A DNA stretch of 64,000 bases from Epiperipatus broadwayi (taxonomy: Eukaryota; Onychophora; Udeonychophora; Euonychophora; Peripatidae). A program made the translations under genes and the position numbers. The stretch covers positions 15,392,364-15,456,363 of the forward strand of contig JAQFVV010000012.1 of the NCBI GenBank assembly GCA_028023455.1. Reading direction: 5' to 3'. Positions 58,041 through 64,000 of the stretch are shown here, piece after piece. The notes under the pieces are model-generated. The model did not search any database and was not told the DNA's origin. It saw only the letters and a list, made by a program, of their open reading frames with translations. The first letter of the stretch is position 1; every line of letters starts with the position of its first letter.

Positions 58041-58261
58041 TAAAACAGGCAAAACTCACCATATATATTGCCACACACAGTAAGCTAGAGTAATCACTGG
58101 ATGCCAGAAGGCTTGTGCATAAAATCCCCATCTAGTGCCTACTCATCCATTATCCTCAGACTAGTTTCTGGCTTCTGGCCTTCGTCAGTGAGGAGCCTTA
58201 TATATAGTGAGTTTTGCCTGTTTTAACAACAGTTATACATAAGCATATGATGTTTATTGGT
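58041..58261. mobile_element. HP1-family element with 13-bp target duplication, inserted at the end of an HP2 MITE
   Basis: Starts taaaacaggcaaaactcacc, contains one A segment (cagaaggcttgtgcataaaa, cagactagtttctggcttct) and returns through gtgagttttgcctgttttaa to an extended arm ending gatgtttattggt. The flanks tatattataagat at 58028-58040 and 58262-58274 are identical. The right copy overlaps the first bases of the HP2 MITE starting at 58271, so the HP1 insertion is younger than that MITE. Confidence 0.75.
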
Positions 58262-58270
58262 TATATTATA

Positions 58271-58500
58271 AGATGTGATATGTTGGATTATTTCCATCAT
58301 TTATGAGTGAATGTTGAATGTATAGAAAATTTTAAACTTTATTTAAACTTTCCAAATACAAACAACTTGTTAGTAATAACACACAAATAGACTAACCTGT
58401 ATTGTCTATTTGGGTGTTATTACTAACAAGATGTTTGTATTTGGAAAGTTTACTATACACTCAATCATAAATGATGGAAATAGTCCAACATATCACATCT
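58271..58500. mobile_element. HP2 MITE with TA flanks (Tc1/mariner-like)
   Basis: A 230-bp near-perfect palindrome from agatgtgatatgttggatta to its complement ending catatcacatct, flanked by TA on both sides (58269-58270 and 58501-58502). TA duplications and long terminal inverted repeats suggest mobilisation by a Tc1/mariner transposase. A larger, diverged copy is at 15395-15960. No coding capacity. Confidence 0.7.
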
Positions 58501-58509
58501 TAGAAATTA

Positions 58510-59550
58510 TATTTATAAATTTGTGCAGTTTTATTTTTTATTTAGAAAGGTGTTTGCTAATTAATATTTATTAACAAAGTTTGATCATATTATATATATA
58601 GAAGATATTTTATTAATTAATCTTAAATTTTTTCTATTTTACACATTTCTTCTGTAGATTTTTAGAGACAGTTTATTTAATATCAAAATGTTATAAACGA
58701 ACCTATAGAAATTCCATTAATTAACTGTGAAGCCCATAACCTATGTTTGTCCACATTACATAAATCAAGGACTGTATTGAGTCATAGTTATGAAGCAATG
58801 GAATGACAGCCATGACTTGTTCTGAGTCTGTTGATGAAACTCCATCAATTCTTTGTTTATTGATTCTTAGTTGAATATCCAGAAAAGGTATATAAGTAAC
58901 AAAGCTATGGCTTGAGTTATTGAAAAAATGGATCTATTTAAATTATATATTTTATCACACTTATCAAAACATGATGTGCTATGTCTATGGGGTCTGCATT
59001 TTGAGAGGAGTTCCACCAGGATTGTAACTTTTTTATCTGGGTGGAAGGGTGAATTATATAATCTGTTTGTGTCTTTTTGTATAAAATAGATATATTGAAA
59101 TATTTTATCTGATAGATAATGGTATAAAATTTGAAGATATAATGATTTTTCAAGTAAAGACTTTTTTGATTATGCTAAAGTTGTAATATATTAGGTATAT
59201 TTTTTATATATGACTTGAATTCCAAGATACTATTATATATGGGAATATATTTACAGTACACCATGGATTATCAAATATAGTCAAGAAAAGAACATTTTCT
59301 ATTAAAAATATTAATAAATGTGATTATGAGTTTAAAAAAAAAAAATTAATATTTAAGCTAAATTTTAATCATGCAACTTATTTTCTAGTATTTTCTTCAT
59401 TATCGTAATGGAATATTGGAGTCAATAAATACTATACATAGACACATGTTGTGCATCAACTTTATGTATCAGAAAGTTGATGTGATTACCAGGTCTTTTC
59501 ATTTTTGTAAGATCCAATTCAGATAGCTCATAATTTGGAGGCACCAATTA
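58510..59550. other. AT-rich stretch without recognised genes
   Basis: No coding signature. The minus frame 59153-58938 is unrecognised. Confidence 0.5.
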
Positions 59551-59559
59551 TCATCATCA

Positions 59560-60755
59560 ACCATTATCAATCTACTGCAGGATGAAGGTCTCTTCAAGTT
59601 CAATCCATCTTCTCCCTGATCTTTAGCTTCTCTTTTCCCCATCACCCCTGCACACTTTCTTATTTCATCCATTCATCTCGTGGTCTTTTTCTGGATCTTT
59701 TACAATGTCTTAGAATCCAGTTTAAGATTTCAATTGTCCATCTATTATTATCTCTTCTAGCAATATGTCCAGCCCAACTCCACTTCAGTCTTTTAATTTT
59801 TTCACTGAGGTCACTAACACCTGTTTGATCTGTTACCCATATATTGTATTTACGTTCTCTTCTTGTTACTTCTAACATGCATCTCTCCATACTTCTTTGA
59901 GTAGTCTGAAGTTTCTATATTGCTCTTCTATTAAGTGTCCAAGTCTCACATCCATAAGTAAGAACTGATAAAACACATTTATATTAAAAATCTTCCTTTT
60001 CAAACACATAGGCATATTTCCTTTTGGTATCAAGTTATTTCTATCAAAAGCACTCCAACCAAGTTTAATTCTATGATTAATTTCATCCATTATATTTCCA
60101 TCTGTATTAATAATCTGACCAAGGTATTTGTAGCTGTTAACTTCTTTTAACTCATCATAATCAATCTTTATTTTCATATTTTGAGAAAATCCATTAAACA
60201 TTACTTTAGTTTTTTTAACATTTATCTTTAGCCTATTTTCCTACTTTCATCTGATAACTCCTGCAACATTTCCTGCAGCTCTAAAGCATTATTTGCAAAA
60301 ACAACTACATCAACTGCAAAATCTAAATGACTTAAATAATCTCCATTTACTTTCACTCCTTTAACTTCCCATTTTAATCCACAAAATACTTCTTGCAGCA
60401 CTGCTGTAAAAAGTTTTGGAGATATGGAGTCACCCTATCTTACACCCTTCTCAATGTTGACTTTCCTAATATCATTATGTAATTTAATTATTGCTGTTGC
60501 ATTTTTATAAATATTCTTCAAAATATGACAATATCCTGGATCTATATCTTGATGATTCAATGCTTTAATCACTGAAAAAATGTTTATAGAATCAAATGCC
60601 TTTTTGTAATCTACAAATCTAAAGCATAATGGCAACTCACATTCATTTGTACTTTCTATACCTGGATATGATCTACTGTACTAAAACCACTTTTAAATCT
60701 AGCTTGTTCTCTTGGTTGGTAGAAATCCAATGTTCTCTGTAGATGAATTGTAATT
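59560..60755 (-). pseudogene. RTE-clade LINE fragment, best-preserved RTE copy
   Basis: 5'-truncated inside the reverse transcriptase. On the minus strand: QPREQARFKSGFSTVDHI near 60720, FRFVDYKKAFDSINIFSVIK (60635-60435), NATAIIKLHNDIRKVNIEKG, a region equivalent to the Y-A-D-D box reading LDFAVDVVVFAN (near 60310, so the first catalytic Asp is Val), NSYKYLGQIINTDGNIMDEI (60201-59872), KRKIFN, and then, after a frameshift near 59985, RCMLEVTRRERKYNIWVTDQ and LKWSWAGHIARRDNNRW (59890-59660). The end resembles the 5.2-kb copy. It shows clearly that the family is of the RTE/BovB type. Confidence 0.85.
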
Positions 60756-60759
60756 ATCA

Positions 60760-62230
60760 TTACACATGAAATTCAGCTTATAATTTATTTGAAAAAAATC
60801 ATAATTAATTTATGAGAGCATCCCATTCAAGTTTTCTAATTGGATGGGCTCCATCTCATTTCAGTATTATTCTGATATCAATCCATGTGCATAGTACTTA
60901 GATACCTAATGCAGTCTCCAGAGCATAATTTTTAGATTTTTTTTTTTCAATTACAAATAAGAAACTGGTTATTTGAAATTAATCTACATTTTTTTTAATC
61001 ATGTATTTTTGATACACACACACACCCCACGATCTTCTCCACACCCCTCTTCTTTAAATCCAATAAGAAATTAAAAAGAGGTAAAATTTTATCAAAAAAC
61101 AAAGCACCTCTCAATGAACAAGAGGTTTTAGATTAAACATTGAATTTATAAATTTAGTCATAGTACTATTATCCCTAGAATAAATCTTCATTTTTGCAAA
61201 AAAATTACAAATTCCTCGATTAGTTATTCCAGTGTTTAAAGCAATGTTTAAAAACTCAATCAGAGACAAAATTCAAATGTAGATAGTTAATTAGATCGAT
61301 ACCAAAAATGTATTATTATTCTAAAAGGGAAAGCCTACAAAAATAACAATATGTGTTAAAATAAGTATTCCAAAAATTGCTAAATAAAAGACAATAAATT
61401 AATAATCAAATAATAAACTTAATTCTAATTTTTTAAAGGAAAAGAATACCAACAAAATATATTTAGTTCACTGCTGAATTTATCTAAAGGAGAAGTGTAC
61501 TGGTACATCATATTCAAAATGAAATATATATATATATATTTACTGTATATCAATCTATATTTAAAGATTGGTATAAGCCAATAAAGTGATTTACTAGGAA
61601 TAATAGATTAATGAAAGCATAAAGGAACTGTCTAGTTGAATATTCAAATAAAGCTTCAACTTTAATTAGAAAAATGAAGTTATGAAAGTAAATTTATTGG
61701 AATAAATATTTATAAAGACATTTTCTAATTAAGGAATGATACTAAAAACTGTAATGATCTCTTTTGACATTAGAGAAAGTTTGGGTTTTTTATTAAATGC
61801 ATTTATTTAACTTAACTCTGTTTGTTTAGGTTAAATTTTGTAATTGGATCAAATTTTTTATACATGATAGAAATTGGTGATGCAACATGTCAGTAGAATA
61901 TTTCAGACTTATCTAATAGCTTATTCAGTATAACAATAGTGGCTGGCTAAATTACAAATACACAGATATTAATTCAATAAATTTTCATTGAGAGATGATT
62001 TTTTTTTAAAAAAAATCTGCACTATAACACTTTTATGGTCATAATAGAAATAAAAACAAATCATAATTTCTCTTGATTGTAAAAATCTCTTATTTTTTTT
62101 AAATATTTCTTTTATGATCAAAATAACATTAGAATTGATTTTTAATGTGTTTGAATTTTTGTGACCTTGTTTTTATTTTCCGTTTAAAAAATTGAATAAG
62201 AATAATTACAAAAAAATCCAAATATTAAAA
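60760..62230. other. AT-rich stretch without recognised genes
   Basis: Contains (ta)n at about 61527-61540 and short (ca)n at 61016-61026. No coding signature. Confidence 0.5.
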
Positions 62231-62248
62231 ATTTAATAATATATATTA

Positions 62249-62601
62249 TCATATGATCACCATTTCTTATGCTTGCTTATAACTGTTATTAAAACAGGCA
62301 TAACTCTCCATACAGTATTGTCACTCAGTGCAAGCCAGAGTAATCAATGGATGCCCATCTAGTCCAGACTAGTTTCTGGCTTGTGGCCTTTGTCAGGAGC
62401 TTTGGATCTGAGAGCACTGCACCTAGATCTTAGGAGTGCTCTCAGATCCAAGATTCCTGACAAAGGTCACAAGCCAGAAACTAGTCTGGGGATATTGGAT
62501 GAGTAGGCACTAAATGGGGATTTTATGCCCAAGCCTTCTGGCATCCATTGATTACTCTAGCTTGCACTGAGTGGCAATACTGTATGAAGAGTTTTGCCTG
62601 T
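62249..62601. mobile_element. HP1-family near-perfect hairpin with long target duplication
   Basis: Flanked by tttaataatatatatta at 62232-62248 and 62602-62618 (14 to 17 bp; a few T/A bases may belong to the element). The left arm starts with the extended end (tcatatgatcaccatttctt), passes ttaaaacaggcataactctc and the A segment, turns at gatcttaggagtgctctcag, and returns through the inverted A to gttttgcctgtttt. The turn is in the middle of the A segment, so no B segment is present. Confidence 0.8.
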
Positions 62602-63069
62602 TTTAATAATATATATTAAAAATATTTTGTAAATTAAACTTATTTGACATGCATTAAAAAGCCATACTATATATATAATATTTTACAATAAATGCTTTTA
62701 TATTTATTGTATATTAAGCCAAAAATAATGGTTGTTTTTTTCCAACCACAGTTTGAATTTTTAGATTTAACTTGAAATAAAAGTGTGGAACATTCAGAAA
62801 ATTTTTTAAATCAACCATTAATTTTTGTAATTAGTGATTGAATTAATTAATTTCTGGAAATCCAAATTATAAATAAAAGCATTTACTGTAAAATATTATA
62901 TATATTATTTGTATATTATTTTCTTATAAAATAATTCTGTAATTTGATTTGTAGTTATGACTAAATCTGCATTGTTACAAAAATAAGAAAATGTACAGAG
63001 AAAATTTTACTGATATTTTATTGTATAAAAAGAGGGAGACATTATGTAAAAAGTAGTTATTAGATTTAT

Positions 63070-63700
63070 TATCATTTTCAGTCATTATCCTCTGCAGGAT
63101 GAACATCCCCCCATGTTCAATCCAGCTTCTCCAATCTCTAGTCTCTCCACATTTCCCCAGCACACTTTTTTATTTCATCCATCCATCTCTCATGTTGTTT
63201 CTTTCTAGATCTTTTACAATCTTTTGGAATCCAGTTTAAGATTTCAATTGTTCATTTATTATCATTTCTTCTAACAGTATATCCAGCCGAACTCCACTTC
63301 AGTCTCTTAATTGTTTCAATGGTGTCAGTAACACCTGTTTATTCTCTCATCCATGTATTTAGTTTTTGATCTCTTCTTGTTACTCCTAACATACATCTCT
63401 CCATACTTTGATAAGTATTCTGAAATCTTTGTATTGTTCTTTTTTTAAATGTCCATGACTCAGATCAGTAAATAAGAACTAGTAACACATTTGTTAAAGT
63501 AATAAAGTTTTTCGTCAATTGATTATTATATGGTAACACACATTTATTTAAAACCTTTCTTATCAAACACATAGGCATATTTTCTTTTAATATTAAATTA
63601 TTTCTATGAAAAGCACTCCAGCCAAATTTAATTTTGATTTATTTCATCTGTTATTTTTCCACCTGTAGGAATAATCTGACCAAAATATTTGTAATTCTTG
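63070..63700 (-). pseudogene. RTE-clade LINE 3' fragment
   Basis: The C-terminal end of ORF2 on the minus strand: the YFGQIIPTGGKITDEI-like segment near 63680, NMPMCLIRKVLNKCV near 63560, then SMERCMLGVTRRDQKLNTWM near 63390, IKRLKWSSAGYTVRRND near 63290, and the terminal basic part to about 63100. A small insertion of about 40 bp at 63490-63532 interrupts the frame after N-K-C-V. Same family as the copies at 4.4, 14.3, 45.5 and 59.6 kb. Confidence 0.8.
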
Positions 63701-64000
63701 ACTTATATGTATGATATATGAAGTTTGAATATTAATTAAAATATTTCCTTAAATGACTAGTCTATGTATGTGTGTGTGAGAAATAGATTTTTTATTTTGT
63801 CCATTTCTGATAAAGAAAAAAATTATTTCTCCCAGATTATTTCTATTAAAGGCACTGGATACATTATTTACCATATGAATATTATCATTGTGTAATCTTT
63901 ATATTTGGAAATTGTAGCTATGGGATTGTTTTCATCATTTAATTTTTTTTTTCTTGTAGCAATTTATTGAAATTGAATTTAAATCTAGTTTCTCATTTTA

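Noticed and set aside
1-64000. CRISPR arrays, bacterial operons, rRNA genes
   Set aside because: No regularly spaced short direct repeats with unique spacers, no operon-like ORF packing, and no rRNA-like conserved segments were seen; the content is that of an animal nuclear genome.

Overview
The window is about 64 kb of very AT-rich DNA (roughly three quarters A+T by eye) with no bacterial-style operons. It looks like an intron-rich or intergenic stretch of an invertebrate animal nuclear genome. Evidence: a spliced first coding exon of the deubiquitinase BAP1 (minus strand, 22198-22255), a TTAGGG-type telomere-like tract (12353-12462), and eukaryotic mobile elements of most major orders. I cannot fix the phylum from sequence alone.

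Layout. 1-2.7 kb: AT-rich, nothing recognised. 2.8-7.9 kb: a Penelope-like element fragment with GIY-YIG coding sequence and pLTR-like repeats in direct and inverted orientation, plus an RTE LINE tail (4.4-5.2 kb). 10.1-12.7 kb: broken ISXO2/Merlin-like transposase fragments, an HP3 hairpin element, telomere-like repeats and a 51-bp tandem repeat. 14.3-18.65 kb: one long decayed RTE LINE carrying two nested insertions. 20.3-20.8 kb: an HP1 hairpin element. 22.2-22.4 kb: BAP1 exon 1 and its likely promoter. 24.0-28.96 kb and 29.4-34.2 kb: two Ty3/gypsy elements, both on the minus strand, both defective. 36.3-37.95 kb: a hAT transposase pseudogene of the GTF2IRD2/ZBED type. 38.2-41.9 kb: two large HP3 elements flanking another ISXO2-like pseudogene. 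45.5-48.2 kb: RTE remnant. 49.26-53.87 kb: a nearly full-length CR1-like LINE with PHD and SGNH-esterase ORF1. 54.8-55.1 kb: a tRNA-like segment, a 41-bp tandem repeat and a candidate host first exon. 58.0-58.5 kb: HP1 nested in a TA-flanked MITE. 59.6-60.75 and 63.07-63.7 kb: RTE fragments. 62.2-62.6 kb: another HP1.

Almost every element is broken by stops, frameshifts or lost catalytic residues. The host signal is limited to BAP1 exon 1 and two much weaker candidate first exons.

The most unusual signal is two families (HP1, HP3) of hairpin or palindromic elements. Some copies contain head-to-tail units closed by an inverted unit. They carry target-site duplications of variable length (about 10 to 17 bp), which is unlike the fixed lengths of cut-and-paste transposons and more like target-primed retrotransposition. 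They are not explained by any coding sequence in the window.
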